Positions 31,197 through 41,301 of a stretch of DNA of 64,000 nt are shown piece after piece. Location of the stretch: contig JAFYMC010000035.1 of NCBI GenBank assembly GCA_017556805.1, positions 62,001-126,000 on the forward strand, given 5' to 3'. Source of the stretch: Lachnospiraceae bacterium. GTDB taxonomy: Bacteria > Bacillota > Clostridia > Lachnospirales > Lachnospiraceae. The notes beneath the pieces are model-generated. The model did not search any database. It was not told the DNA's origin and saw only the letters and a program-made list of their open reading frames with translations. Positions within the stretch are counted from its first letter, which is position 1. Every line of letters begins with the position of its first letter. The translations under genes and the position numbers were made by a program.

Positions 31197-33128
31197 TTAA
31201 CAATCCGGGATTAAAACCTCATTTGAAATGCTCTCGCCTGCTTCATTCCGCGGCTCATAGCATACGCCACCGTGGAACTGTGCCGCACCGCAACCTGCGC
31301 AACCCTTACGACAGTTCGGAGTAACGATTCCCTGCTTACTCCTTTCATACTCTCTGTATAAAAAGCTTCTGGAAATACCTGCATCAATGAAATCCCACGG
31401 AAGTAATTCGTCCTTATCACGTTCTCTGGAGGTGTAAAAATCAAGGGAAAGTCCTGTCTTTTCAAACTGACTCATCCAGATATCGTTTCTAAAATATTCG
31501 GACCAGGAATCAAACAAGCATCCATCCTTATAAGCGCCTTCAATCAATGCTGCACAACGTCTGTCACCACGGGCAAATACACCCTCAAGCATGGTGACGT
31601 CCGTATCATGCCAGTTGTACTTGATACTCTTGGCGTTTAACTGCTCCTTAATGGCACCGGAAAGCACCTTTCTGGCGTCCATAAATTCCTCTGCCGTGGC
31701 CATGCGTACCCACTGGAACGGAGTAAACGGCTTCGGTACGAAGAAGGAGGTGCTGGTGGTAATCTGTACCTTTCCCTTACGCTCCGACTTCGGAATGGTA
31801 TCATAATAGGTCTTTGCAATCTCGTTAGAAAGCTCCGCAATGGCCTTAATATCCTCTTCCTGTTCATCCGGCAGACCCAGCATGAAATACAACTTCACCT
31901 TATTCCAGCCGCCCTTAAAGGCTTCCGTAGCACCGGCAAGGATTACGTCCTGTGTCAGTCCTTTATTAATCACATCACGCATCCGCTGACTGCCTGCCTC
32001 CGGCGCAAAGGTCAGACTGGACTTGGTAATATCCTGCACCTTATTCATTACATCCAGGGCAAAGGCATCGATACGCAGGGACGGCAGGGAAATATTCACT
32101 CCGTCGTTTTGGAAGGTATCGATTAAGTAATAAACCAGCTCCTTTAAACAGGAATAATCGCTGGAGCTTAAGGAAGACAAAGAAATCTCCTCGTGTCCCG
32201 TGGAACGAAGCATTTTCGTTGCCAAATTCTTTAAAAACTCCACATTACGCTCGCGAATCGGGCGATATAACATACCCGCCTGACAGAACCGGCAACCTCT
32301 GATACAACCACGCTGAATTTCCAGCACCACACGGTCCTGAATAGCACGGATAAACGGAACCAGTGGCTTCTCAGGGTAATAGGTATCGGAAAGCTCCATC
32401 TCTACCTGCTTGCGGATGGTCTTTTTTGCATGAACATTGTTCGGCTCAAAGGAGGCCAAAGTACCGTCCTCATTGTAAGTTACATCATAAAACTGCGGCA
32501 CATACATACCCTCGATATCCGCCACAATCTCAAGGAATTCAAGGCGGCTACCGCCCTTTGCCTTATGCTCTTTGTACTTGTCCAAAATCTCGTTATAAAC
32601 AGTCTCACCTTCACCCAAATAGAAGAAATCAAAGAAATCCGCCAAAGGCTCCGGATTATACGCACACGGACCTCCGCCGATGACAATCGGGTCCTCTTCC
32701 GTACGGTCGCTGGCATGAAGCGGAATCCCGGCAAGGTCCAGAATCTGCAAAATATTGGTATAACACATCTCGTACTGGAGCGTAATTCCGAGAAAATCAA
32801 AGTCCTTAAGAGGCTCCTGTGACTCTAACGCAAACAGCGGGATGTTTTGTTCTCTTAAAATCTTGTCCATATCCGGCCACGGGGAATACACACGCTCACA
32901 GTATGTATCCTCTCTCCGGTTAAACATATCATATAAAATTTGAATACCGAGATGAGACATACCTACCTCGTACACATCCGGAAAACACATGCAGAACCGG
33001 ATATCCACCTCTCGCGGATTTTTACGAACCATATTTACTTCCCCGCCGATGTAACGTGCCGGCTTATCCACCGCCATGAGAATGTCATCGGACAGAGCTA
33101 ATTTACGAGTAAAAGTTGTATCTGACAT
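31197..33128 (-). CDS. TIGR03960 family B12-binding-type radical SAM protein
   Basis: The 643-residue protein has an N-terminal B12-binding-like domain (about 20-230), then the radical SAM core with the cluster motif RGCIRGCRFCQAG (CxxxCxxC). Further family signs are LSLSSSDYS-like SLSSLSSSDYSCL, FAPEAGSQRMRDVINKG and YFMLGLPDEQEEDI. The C-terminus has a cysteine-rich CRKGCAGCGA. The reaction is unknown. GGAGG lies five bases before ATG 33128. A TATACT box lies about 70 bases upstream with a 17-bp spacer to TTTACG. Confidence 0.94.
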   Translation of the reverse strand: MSDTTFTRKLALSDDILMAVDKPARYIGGEVNMVRKNPREVDIRFCMCFPDVYEVGMSHLGIQILYDMFNRREDTYCERVYSPWPDMDKILREQNIPLFALESQEPLKDFDFLGITLQYEMCYTNILQILDLAGIPLHASDRTEEDPIVIGGGPCAYNPEPLADFFDFFYLGEGETVYNEILDKYKEHKAKGGSRLEFLEIVADIEGMYVPQFYDVTYNEDGTLASFEPNNVHAKKTIRKQVEMELSDTYYPEKPLVPFIRAIQDRVVLEIQRGCIRGCRFCQAGMLYRPIRERNVEFLKNLATKMLRSTGHEEISLSSLSSSDYSCLKELVYYLIDTFQNDGVNISLPSLRIDAFALDVMNKVQDITKSSLTFAPEAGSQRMRDVINKGLTQDVILAGATEAFKGGWNKVKLYFMLGLPDEQEEDIKAIAELSNEIAKTYYDTIPKSERKGKVQITTSTSFFVPKPFTPFQWVRMATAEEFMDARKVLSGAIKEQLNAKSIKYNWHDTDVTMLEGVFARGDRRCAALIEGAYKDGCLFDSWSEYFRNDIWMSQFEKTGLSLDFYTSRERDKDELLPWDFIDAGISRSFLYREYERSKQGIVTPNCRKGCAGCGAAQFHGGVCYEPRNEAGESISNEVLIPDC

Positions 33129-33211
33129 TTTATCCTCCAAATTCAAAGACTATCGACAGTATAGCACAAAATCTCCCTCGCGTAAAGAATAAGAATATGT
33201 CGGATTTTTTG

Positions 33212-33240
33212 TTGAATTTCTCTTCGGTTTACGGTATACT
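33212..33240 (+). promoter_or_regulatory. Promoter of the zinc-ribbon gene
   Basis: TTGAAT at 33212-33217 and TATACT at 33235-33240 are 17 bp apart, 68 bases before the start codon. Confidence 0.75.
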
Positions 33241-33308
33241 TGTTGTATGTGAAAAACAGTGTGTTTTATTCGCTTTTTCCTAAAACAGAAAATTGGAGGT
33301 TTGTTACT

Positions 33309-34214
33309 ATGCCGTGGTGTCCGAATTGTAAAACGGAATATCGTGAAGGGATTACTCATTGTGCCGATTGTAAGGTAGAATTGGTGAATGAATATAAGGA
33401 TGTTGTACTGAAAAATGCAACTGCTCTGCTGGTTCAGGTGGAAACGGAGCAAAAGGATTTTGTGACTAAGTTACAAAAGTTTTTGGAGTATTCCGGAATT
33501 ACTTCCGCTACTTTGGAGGAGGAAGGATTTACCGGTGTTTATGTGGTGCCGGAGGAGTTAAATAAGGCAAAGAAATGCTTTAAGGCCTTTTATTCCGTAG
33601 AAACGGAACGTGTAATGCAGCAGGCAGCCGAAGCTGCGTTTATGAAAGGCAAGGAATTTGATTATTTCGGAGATGATGACGAAGAAGATGCCGATGAAGA
33701 ATCGGCACGTGATCTTTTGAATGCGGATGATGAGGATGCGGAAAGCGTGGAAGAACGTGCTGCCGCTAAGTATGTCAGTGCAGCTTCTCGCTATGAGGAT
33801 TATCGTACCTCCGGTATCACTTTTACCGTATTGGGCGGCTTAGGTGTGATTTTTGCAGTGCTGAATTTTATGGAGGTTTTCACCCTGTTCGGATCTACCT
33901 TCTCTTCTGTTGTGTTATTTGTGATGTTCGGTATTTTCCTGGCACTTGGTATCTTCTCTTTTGTGAAGGCCGGTAAATTAAAGGAAAGTGCGGAAATTGA
34001 AAACAAGACCGTTGCAGAAGCAAAGGAATGGATGGAAAAGAATTTTTCTAAGGATATGTTAAATGATCTTTCTGTCGGTTCCGAGGATGAGGTAACTTCG
34101 GAAGAACTCCTCTACATAGAGCGCGTGGATCAGCTGGTAAAGCGACTTCTTGACGCATTTCCGGGTCTGAAGCACTCTCTTGCGGAACAGTTGGTAGAGG
34201 AATTCTTCGGTTAG
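33309..34214 (+). CDS. Zinc-ribbon membrane protein with DUF2007-like domain
   Basis: The 301-residue protein starts with a zinc ribbon (CPNCKTEYREGITHCADCK; residues 4-22), followed by a DUF2007-like alpha/beta stretch (about 35-95), an acidic linker (FGDDDEEDADEES) and two membrane segments (about 172-195 and 200-222). A helical tail follows. DUF2007 proteins are suspected signal proteins of unknown role. ATG 33309 follows GGAGG. It is convergent with the SNF2 gene, with only 18 bases between them. Confidence 0.8.
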   Translation: MPWCPNCKTEYREGITHCADCKVELVNEYKDVVLKNATALLVQVETEQKDFVTKLQKFLEYSGITSATLEEEGFTGVYVVPEELNKAKKCFKAFYSVETERVMQQAAEAAFMKGKEFDYFGDDDEEDADEESARDLLNADDEDAESVEERAAAKYVSAASRYEDYRTSGITFTVLGGLGVIFAVLNFMEVFTLFGSTFSSVVLFVMFGIFLALGIFSFVKAGKLKESAEIENKTVAEAKEWMEKNFSKDMLNDLSVGSEDEVTSEELLYIERVDQLVKRLLDAFPGLKHSLAEQLVEEFFG

Positions 34215-34232
34215 TTTAACGTGATTTTGTAT

Positions 34233-37200
34233 TTAGGTTTCCGGGTCTGCAAACAGCTCACGGATTTCCTCCTCCGTCAATTTGTTTAAGAAGGTTTCCC
34301 CTGCTTCAATGACGGCGTTGAACAAATCCTGTTTCTTTTGCTGCAACCGGAATATCTTTTCTTCAATGGTACCTTTGGTGAGAAGCTTAATGACATGTAC
34401 ATTCTTCTCCTGTCCGATACGATGGGCACGGTCGGAGGCCTGGTCTTCCACCGCAGGGTTCCACCAAGGATCAAAATGAATGACTGTGTCGGCGCCGGTT
34501 AAGTTAAGACCGGTGCCGCCTGCTTTTAAGGAGATTAAAAACAGGTCTCCTTCTCCCGCATTAAAACGTTTTACAAAATCTCTACGCTCTGCCGGCTTGG
34601 TGGCTCCGCATAAGTAAAAGAACGGAATCTCCGCCTCGGTCAGGGCGTCTTTTAATAATTCAAGCATGGTTGTAAACTGGGAAAATACAAGGATACGGTG
34701 TCCGTTTTCCCGCAGCTCGTCCATAATCTGTAAGAAAAGGGATACTTTTCCGCTTCCGCCCTCGTAATTTTCCAGAAACATCCCCGGATGACAGCAAATC
34801 TGACGCAGACGTGTCAAGGCTGCCAAAATCTGCATACGGCTCTTTTCGAAACCCACGCGGGAAATTTCGTCGGAAATCTCGTTGCGTGCCTGTGCGGCGT
34901 AGGACAGATACAGCTTTCTCTGCTCCTCAGTAAGCTCCGTTACCAGTTTTGTTTCAATCTTATCCGGAAGTTCCGCCAGTACATCTTTTTTCATACGGCG
35001 CAGTAAAAACGGCTTGATTCTGCGGCTCAACTGCTGTAAAACGGCGTTTTCTCCCTTGGAGGCAGGACGCTCGAATCGTTTTGCGAATCTTGTGTAAGAG
35101 AACAAATACCCCGGCATGATAAAGTCAAAAATGGACCAAAGCTCCGATAAGGAATTTTCAATCGGTGTACCGGTCAGGGCAAACCGGGTCTTTGCATGCA
35201 GTCCCTTTACGGAGCGTGCATTTCCGGTCATGGCATTTTTGATAAATTGTGCTTCATCGATAAATACGGTATGGAACTGCTTTTCGCTGTAGTATGCCAA
35301 ATCTCTGCGAAGAAGCGGATACGATGTAATATACAAATCACAATCTCCGGCTTCTGTCAGGTACGCTCTTCGATCCTCCGGTGTTCCCTGAATGATTTTT
35401 ACACGCAGGTGAGGAGCATAGGTCTCCACCTCGTCCAGCCAGTTGTATACCAGGGAGGTCGGACAAACCACAAGAAACGGTGTTTCGGAAAAATGTTCCG
35501 TCTTCAGTAAGGATGCCATATAAGTAATGGCCTGTAAGGTCTTACCCAGTCCCATATCATCCGCCAATATGCCGCCGAATCCGTTATCGGAAAGCATGCG
35601 AAGCCAGGAAAAGCCTACCTTCTGATAGCCCCGCAGCTCGATTTGAATGTTTTCCGGTACCGTATAATTTTGTGCCTCCGGGTCGTGGAGCTTTGCGAGG
35701 AAAGCGGAGAAATTTTTGCCTCTTGTCACCTCAAACCCGTACTCCTGCGGCGCAGCGTCCAGATAAACCGCGTGACTTTTGGAAATCTTTAATACACCGT
35801 TTTTATCAAAGTCACGGTAGGATAAATTCATATTATCCAAAAGCTCGGCTGCTTTAACAAACATATCGTCCGTTAAATCCAGGAAGCTGCCGTCGTTTAA
35901 GCGATGATAGGTCTTCTTCTGACGGTAAGAATGGAAAATCGCACGAAGTTCCTCGCCGGAAATATCATCGTACTGAAACTCTACCTTTAAGAAATCTTCT
36001 CCCGGCGGCATGGAAATGCCCATGTGTGCCGAAGTATTCCGGCGCAGACGCATTTTTGCAAAGGTATCCGAGGAAAACAGTTCCGCATAAGCGGAAAGGT
36101 CGGATAACCCCTCTGTCAGCAGGGTGTAAATGCCGTCCTCCTGCTTCAGCAAAAAGAAACCGTTATGAGGCTCGAAACCATACATAGACAGTGCGGTACA
36201 CACCTCTTCTTCCTTCTCTTTTTCCCGCACCAAAATATACCCGCCCTTTAAGTTCGGGGAGTCAAACATATTGAATTCATGGTCGCCGTACACAAAGGAT
36301 ACCTTTGCCTGTACGCCGTCATGGAATAAATCAAAGAAAATCTTCGCGGAAAACGGCAGGGTCAGGTAACGGTCCTGTACCTCCTCCGGAATTTCTACCT
36401 GCATGGAATCGTGAATGACCGGAAGTACATGCTCCAAAAAGGCGTCACGCTCGCCCTCTTCAAATACAAGGGCTTCTTTATCTTCACCCAAACTGGAATA
36501 AAACGGCAGGTAAGTCTTCATGAATCTTGCATCCGGCAAATAAAGTGCATTGTCCCGTAACAGAAGGGAACCGTCCGCGGTAATCGGAACCACTTTTTCG
36601 CTTTCCTTGTAATCCATGGTCAGGAAATCCTTCTGCATGGTAATGTCATATTCAATCATCGGATTGCCCTTTACAAAGCGTATCCCTTCCAGCTCCGTTC
36701 CGGATAATATTAACGAATAGGTAAGCCCCTTGCACTGGGACAAAATCTTGGCAAGAAGTCTTCGGTTTAACTGGATTTTGGCCTTTTGGAACAGCTGCAT
36801 ACTGCCGGAACCGTCCAATACTTCTAAGATTTCCAAATATGCCAAAAGTTCCTGTAAAAGCCGCTCCGATGCATGATCAAAGCTGCTTTCATTCGGCAAA
36901 TAACAGAACTCTTTCCCGAGAATAATGCTCTTTTTCTCTTTGTAATCCATTAAGAAACGCTTTAACATCTGGACGCGGTACATTTTGGTACTGCCCACAC
37001 GAAGGGATAAATACACCGGATCTGCGTCGGTACGGAGCAATCCCGGAATTTCGATACAGGGCTCGATATGATAAATGTCTTTGTCGTAATCCGGCTCTCC
37101 GGCATCTACAAAATACCGGATAATCCGCCCTGCTCTTGCATCTGCGGAAGCCGGTGCGGTACCGCTTTTCTTTTCCTTCTGCTCCAGATACTGCTGTAAA

Positions 37201-37469
37201 TATAAAAGTGCCGCTACGGAATGCTTGCAGGCGCCTTTCTGGCTGTACATGGCCGGACAATTACAAGAAAACTCCACATCCTGCTCCGGGGTCTCTTCCA
37301 CCGTGACCCGGTATTTCTGGTTTCCCTGGACCGTAAAAGTATATAATTTCTTGTTTTTTGCGCATGCGGCATGAATCACGCGCTTCTCCTTAAAGTAGGC
37401 AAGCCCGCGTTGAAATACCGCTTCGTTGGCGGCAAGATTTTGAATTTTACTTCTGGAAAGTCGTATCAT
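34233..37469 (-). CDS. SWIM zinc-finger SNF2 family ATPase
   Basis: The 1078-residue protein has a SWIM zinc finger near residues 60-90 (CNCPAMYSQKGACKHS), then an SNF2-associated region (about 100-600) and a full SNF2 motor: GILADDMGLGKTLQA (motif I), FIDEAQFIKN (II), ALTGTPIEN (III), then LRQICCHPG, LISLKAGGTGLNLT and DPWWNPAVEDQASDRAHRIG (V-VI). Such proteins move along double-stranded DNA; the bacterial role is poorly known, perhaps RNA polymerase recycling as for RapA. ATG 37469 follows GAGG. Confidence 0.93.
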   Translation of the reverse strand: MIRLSRSKIQNLAANEAVFQRGLAYFKEKRVIHAACAKNKKLYTFTVQGNQKYRVTVEETPEQDVEFSCNCPAMYSQKGACKHSVAALLYLQQYLEQKEKKSGTAPASADARAGRIIRYFVDAGEPDYDKDIYHIEPCIEIPGLLRTDADPVYLSLRVGSTKMYRVQMLKRFLMDYKEKKSIILGKEFCYLPNESSFDHASERLLQELLAYLEILEVLDGSGSMQLFQKAKIQLNRRLLAKILSQCKGLTYSLILSGTELEGIRFVKGNPMIEYDITMQKDFLTMDYKESEKVVPITADGSLLLRDNALYLPDARFMKTYLPFYSSLGEDKEALVFEEGERDAFLEHVLPVIHDSMQVEIPEEVQDRYLTLPFSAKIFFDLFHDGVQAKVSFVYGDHEFNMFDSPNLKGGYILVREKEKEEEVCTALSMYGFEPHNGFFLLKQEDGIYTLLTEGLSDLSAYAELFSSDTFAKMRLRRNTSAHMGISMPPGEDFLKVEFQYDDISGEELRAIFHSYRQKKTYHRLNDGSFLDLTDDMFVKAAELLDNMNLSYRDFDKNGVLKISKSHAVYLDAAPQEYGFEVTRGKNFSAFLAKLHDPEAQNYTVPENIQIELRGYQKVGFSWLRMLSDNGFGGILADDMGLGKTLQAITYMASLLKTEHFSETPFLVVCPTSLVYNWLDEVETYAPHLRVKIIQGTPEDRRAYLTEAGDCDLYITSYPLLRRDLAYYSEKQFHTVFIDEAQFIKNAMTGNARSVKGLHAKTRFALTGTPIENSLSELWSIFDFIMPGYLFSYTRFAKRFERPASKGENAVLQQLSRRIKPFLLRRMKKDVLAELPDKIETKLVTELTEEQRKLYLSYAAQARNEISDEISRVGFEKSRMQILAALTRLRQICCHPGMFLENYEGGSGKVSLFLQIMDELRENGHRILVFSQFTTMLELLKDALTEAEIPFFYLCGATKPAERRDFVKRFNAGEGDLFLISLKAGGTGLNLTGADTVIHFDPWWNPAVEDQASDRAHRIGQEKNVHVIKLLTKGTIEEKIFRLQQKKQDLFNAVIEAGETFLNKLTEEEIRELFADPET

Positions 37470-37560
37470 AGCAGCACCTCGCATAAACAAGTGATTCACC
37501 GTAACAATTCATTATAACACGGAATTTAACGGTTTTCCATAGTATTTTTATAAAAAACAC

Positions 37561-37589
37561 TTGAATTTTAGAAAAAACAGTATTACAAT
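37561..37589 (+). promoter_or_regulatory. Promoter of the SulP transporter gene
   Basis: TTGAAT at 37561-37566 and TACAAT at 37584-37589 are 17 bp apart, with a 28-base leader containing GGAGG. Confidence 0.75.
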
Positions 37590-37617
37590 TAAGCCCGCAT
37601 AAAGGAGGATATTTCAA

Positions 37618-39297
37618 ATGAAACCGAAACTGTTCAGTGTTTTGAAACACTACAATGCAAAACAATTTTTCTTAGATATGAAAGCCGGTATTATTGTGGC
37701 GATTATTGCTCTTCCGCTGTCTATTGCATTTGCGCTCGGCTGCGGTGTTTCTCCGGAAAAGGGCATTTATTCCGCGATTATTTCCGGTATTATTGTAGCA
37801 CTCTTAGGCGGTAGCCGTGTACAAATTACCGGACCGACGGGTGCGTTTATTGTCATTACGCAGTCTGTTATCACCGGTTACGGTACCCAGGGCTTAATCA
37901 TCGCAACGATTATGGCAGGTGCTATGCTGGTTTTGTTCGGTGTCTTCCATCTCGGAAAGCTGATTAAGTTTATTCCGTCTCCCATTACCATCGGATTTAC
38001 GGGCGGTATTGCTATTACCATTGCAACACTTGAAGTAAAGGACTTTTTAGGATTTGAAATCGCAAAGATGCCGACGTCCTTTCTTGGCAAATGGAGTACC
38101 TATATCACAAATTTCAAAAATATTAATTGGCAGGCACTGGTACTTGGTCTGGTAAGCATTGTGATTTTGGTAATCTGGCCGAAAATCAACAAGACCATTC
38201 CGAATTCCTTTGTGGCACTTGTAATCGGTACCGCCGCTACATATTTTCTGAAGCTTGATGTTGCACTCTTAGGTGATATTCCGAAGACTATTTCTATTGC
38301 AAAAATCGAAGGCGTACAGTTTGATGATTTGTTTCATTTGATGTCTCCGGCCTTTACCATAGCGATTTTAGTTGCTATGCAGGCGTTGTTATCCGCAGTT
38401 GTAACCGACGGCATGATTCACAGTAAACATAAGCCGAATGCGGAACTTCTCGGGCAGGGTGTGGCCAATATTGTCCTCGGTTTGTTCGGCTGTATTCCGG
38501 CAACCGGTGGTGTGGCACGTTCCATTGCTAACGCTAAGAACGGTGGACGTACCCCGATTGCACTTGTGTTCCATAGTGTAACTTTGCTTGCAATGCTGTT
38601 GTTCGGTATGCCGCTTATTAAACTTGTGCCGCGCCCGGTTCTGGCTGCCATTCTGTTGGTGGTATCCTACAATATGTTTAATGTAAAGGCATTCCTAGCC
38701 TATCGCAAGGCCCCGAAGTCCGATGCCATCGTGCTCATCACTTCCTGTGTGCTGACCTTTGCCTTTGACCTTGTCATTGCAATCGAAGTAGGTATTGTTC
38801 TCTCCTGCGTGCTGTTCATGAAACGTATGTCCGATGTTACCGATGTATCCGGTTGGAAATATGTACGTGATACCCATCTTCCGGAGGAAGAAAACGATCC
38901 GGAGCATATTTCCTTAAAGGAAGTTCCGGAAGGTACGGAAGTGTTCGAGGTAAACGGTCCGATGTTCTTCGGTGCGGTAGATAAACTGCTCCGTTTAAAG
39001 CATCAGACCATGAAAAAGGATACCAAGGTGGTAATTATTCGTATGCGTGGCGTTCCGGCTATCGATGTTACTGCGATGAATGCCTTAAAGGATGTCACCA
39101 AGGACTTAAAGGAATACGGAATTACCGTTATCTTCTCTCATGTCCTGGAACAACCGCGTTCCATTATGGAAAAGAACGGTTTTATTGCAAAAGTAGGTGC
39201 GGACAATTTCTGTGAAAACATTGATGCTGCGCTGGAACGTGCAAATGCACTGATATCCGCAAAGAATGCTATGGAAGAGGCTGCTGCAACGGTATAG
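37618..39297 (+). CDS. SulP (SLC26) family inorganic anion transporter with STAS domain
   Basis: The 559-residue protein has the SulP membrane core of many hydrophobic helices (IVAIIALPLSIAFALGCGVS, the GPTGAFIVI loop, ATGGVARS) and a cytosolic STAS domain from about residue 440 (VFEVNGPMFFGAVDKL, VVIIRMRGVPAIDVTAMNAL). Family members carry sulfate, bicarbonate or other anions; the substrate cannot be read from sequence. GGAGG precedes the ATG. It has its own promoter and is convergent with the carboxypeptidase gene. Confidence 0.94.
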   Translation: MKPKLFSVLKHYNAKQFFLDMKAGIIVAIIALPLSIAFALGCGVSPEKGIYSAIISGIIVALLGGSRVQITGPTGAFIVITQSVITGYGTQGLIIATIMAGAMLVLFGVFHLGKLIKFIPSPITIGFTGGIAITIATLEVKDFLGFEIAKMPTSFLGKWSTYITNFKNINWQALVLGLVSIVILVIWPKINKTIPNSFVALVIGTAATYFLKLDVALLGDIPKTISIAKIEGVQFDDLFHLMSPAFTIAILVAMQALLSAVVTDGMIHSKHKPNAELLGQGVANIVLGLFGCIPATGGVARSIANAKNGGRTPIALVFHSVTLLAMLLFGMPLIKLVPRPVLAAILLVVSYNMFNVKAFLAYRKAPKSDAIVLITSCVLTFAFDLVIAIEVGIVLSCVLFMKRMSDVTDVSGWKYVRDTHLPEEENDPEHISLKEVPEGTEVFEVNGPMFFGAVDKLLRLKHQTMKKDTKVVIIRMRGVPAIDVTAMNALKDVTKDLKEYGITVIFSHVLEQPRSIMEKNGFIAKVGADNFCENIDAALERANALISAKNAMEEAAATV

Positions 39298-39321
39298 TTT
39301 ATGAATACGTTATTGCATTAC

Positions 39322-40617
39322 TTAAAACGTTTTTGTCAGTGCATCGCCTGAGAAAAAACGGCCCAATAGTTGATTCCAATAATACTGAAAATCTACCGGT
39401 ACAACCGTTTCGGCGGTTTGTATCGGTATTTTTTTTATACATTCTCCGTCGATTGCGATAACAAGCTCTCCCACAATTGTCCCCGATTCCACCGGTGCAA
39501 TCAGCCTGTTTACGGAAAACTCCGTACAACAGGTAATCTCCTCGTCTCCGGTCCGAAGCAGTGAAAACTCCTTCGCCTGTTGCAGGGCATCCGGATTATA
39601 GGAAAGAGTTACGGAGCTTTTTTGCCCCTGTCCCACCAAAAGCATCGGCAGGTCCGGTAAAGATGCCGTATCATCTAACAAAGGAAGCTTTGTGAAATGT
39701 TCCAAACCGTAATTCATTAAAAGCATGGTATCGTTCCATTTGTAGGTTTTGTGAGGCGGCCAGCCGCTTGCCAGTACCACACTGATGAAAAGTCTGTCAT
39801 CACGCTCTAACGCCCCCACAAAGCAATATCCGGCCTTTCCGGTAAAACCGGTTTTTACTCCGATAGCACCGTCCATCATGGTCAGAAAGGCATCCTTGTT
39901 GTTGACGGTAAAGCTGCGTCCTTTCGTCAGCTCCGAAAAAGTATGGGACGCCGTAGTCGTAATTTTACGGAATTCCTCCTGCTTTACCGCATAAGCTGCA
40001 ATTTTAGCCAAATCGACAGCGGTAATGCCGTGCCCCTCCGCATCCAGTCCGTTGGGTGTCACAAAATTGGCGGAATAGGCACCCAGAGCCTTTGCTTTGG
40101 CATTCATCAAGGACGCAAAGCCTTCCACACTTCCTCCCACATGTTCCGCCAGGGCTACTGCCGTATCGTTATGGGATTCTAACATGAGAGAATAACACAA
40201 ATCTCCCACCGTATACTGCTCTCCGGTATTCATGTTAAGCTGCACATCCGGCTGTTTTGCGGCGTTTTGGGACACGATAACGATATCTGTCGGTTCTGTA
40301 TGCTCCAATACAACCAAAAGCGTCATAATCTTTGTGGTACTTGCCATAGGAAGCACCTCGTAGCCGTTTTTCTCATATAGCACCCGTCCGGCGTCTCCGT
40401 CGTAAAGTACGGCGGAATAAGCATGTAAGTCCCCGACAGCAGGGGTATCTGCCAATACCGAAATTGTGTTTGAAAATTGCACTGCCATACTTATCAGTAC
40501 CGTAAACGCAAAAAAGAAACCCATCCGCCGATGCGTTCCTTTTTTTGTTTGATAATGATTCATTTTATGTACATGACAGGTTCTTTGTTCCTTTGCTTTG
40601 CGCGTCCGAATGTTCAT
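39322..40617 (-). CDS. D-alanyl-D-alanine carboxypeptidase (DacF-like, S11)
   Basis: The 431-residue exported enzyme trims the terminal D-Ala of wall stem peptides. The active-site motifs are MASTTKIMT (SxxK), ESHND (SxN) and GVKTGFTG (KTG). A C-terminal beta domain (PBP5_C-like) follows. The first membrane segment is near residues 33-55. I chose ATG 40617, preceded by GGGGAA; several other in-frame starts exist, so the true N-terminus is uncertain. A second enzyme of the type is at 43001-44407. Confidence 0.9.
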   Translation of the reverse strand: MNIRTRKAKEQRTCHVHKMNHYQTKKGTHRRMGFFFAFTVLISMAVQFSNTISVLADTPAVGDLHAYSAVLYDGDAGRVLYEKNGYEVLPMASTTKIMTLLVVLEHTEPTDIVIVSQNAAKQPDVQLNMNTGEQYTVGDLCYSLMLESHNDTAVALAEHVGGSVEGFASLMNAKAKALGAYSANFVTPNGLDAEGHGITAVDLAKIAAYAVKQEEFRKITTTASHTFSELTKGRSFTVNNKDAFLTMMDGAIGVKTGFTGKAGYCFVGALERDDRLFISVVLASGWPPHKTYKWNDTMLLMNYGLEHFTKLPLLDDTASLPDLPMLLVGQGQKSSVTLSYNPDALQQAKEFSLLRTGDEEITCCTEFSVNRLIAPVESGTIVGELVIAIDGECIKKIPIQTAETVVPVDFQYYWNQLLGRFFSGDALTKTF

Positions 40618-40719
40618 TCCGTTCCCCGAAAACAGCTCTTTTTCAAAGGATATGCGGTATAGGCGCAAAATAATTCTATAAAAGCTACGCTACTGCTGTA
40701 TAAAGCGTTCGGAATAATA

Positions 40720-41289
40720 TTAGATTTCCAAGGACAACTGCATTTCTTCTTCTACCTCGAGCTTGAAATCCTCTACCTTTTCCGGATTGATGACCGGCAA
40801 ATCATCCAGGGAAACCAGTCCGAAGCAGCGTAAAAACTCTTCTGTCGTACCGAACAAAATCGGACGGCCCGGTGCATCCAGACGACCAACCTCCTGAATT
40901 AAATTATACTCTACCAGTTTATTGACCGCATGGTCGCAGGAAACGCCTCGGATTGCTTCGATTTCCTGACGGGTAATAGGTTGCTTATAGGCAACAATAG
41001 ACAAGGTTTCCAGTAAAACCTCCGTCAATACGTGCTTTTTCGGTACATGGGCAATCTTAATAATAGACTCGTACATAGACGATTTGGTACACATCTGGAA
41101 CGAACCGTCCAGCTCGATAATCTGAATGCCGCGATCGTCTGCTTCGTAGCGGTCCATCATATTCCGCAGTACTCTGCGTACCGTGTCCACATCATGCTCC
41201 AATGCCGTAGCCAGGCGGTCTACCTCCACAGCTTCACCCATGGTAAATAAAATAGCTTCTAATTGTGCTTCCAACTCTTGTAACTCCAT
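40720..41289 (-). CDS. scpB: Segregation and condensation protein ScpB
   Basis: The 189-residue kleisin partner binds ScpA and SMC in chromosome condensation. Two winged-helix domains are seen (LEAILFTMGEAVEVDRLA, LLETLSIVAYKQPITRQEIE, VSCDHAVNKL, GRPILFGTTEEFLRCFGL). It lies 12 bases after scpA and has a normal length. Confidence 0.97.
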   Translation of the reverse strand: MELQELEAQLEAILFTMGEAVEVDRLATALEHDVDTVRRVLRNMMDRYEADDRGIQIIELDGSFQMCTKSSMYESIIKIAHVPKKHVLTEVLLETLSIVAYKQPITRQEIEAIRGVSCDHAVNKLVEYNLIQEVGRLDAPGRPILFGTTEEFLRCFGLVSLDDLPVINPEKVEDFKLEVEEEMQLSLEI

Positions 41290-41301
41290 GATTTCCTCCG
41301 A

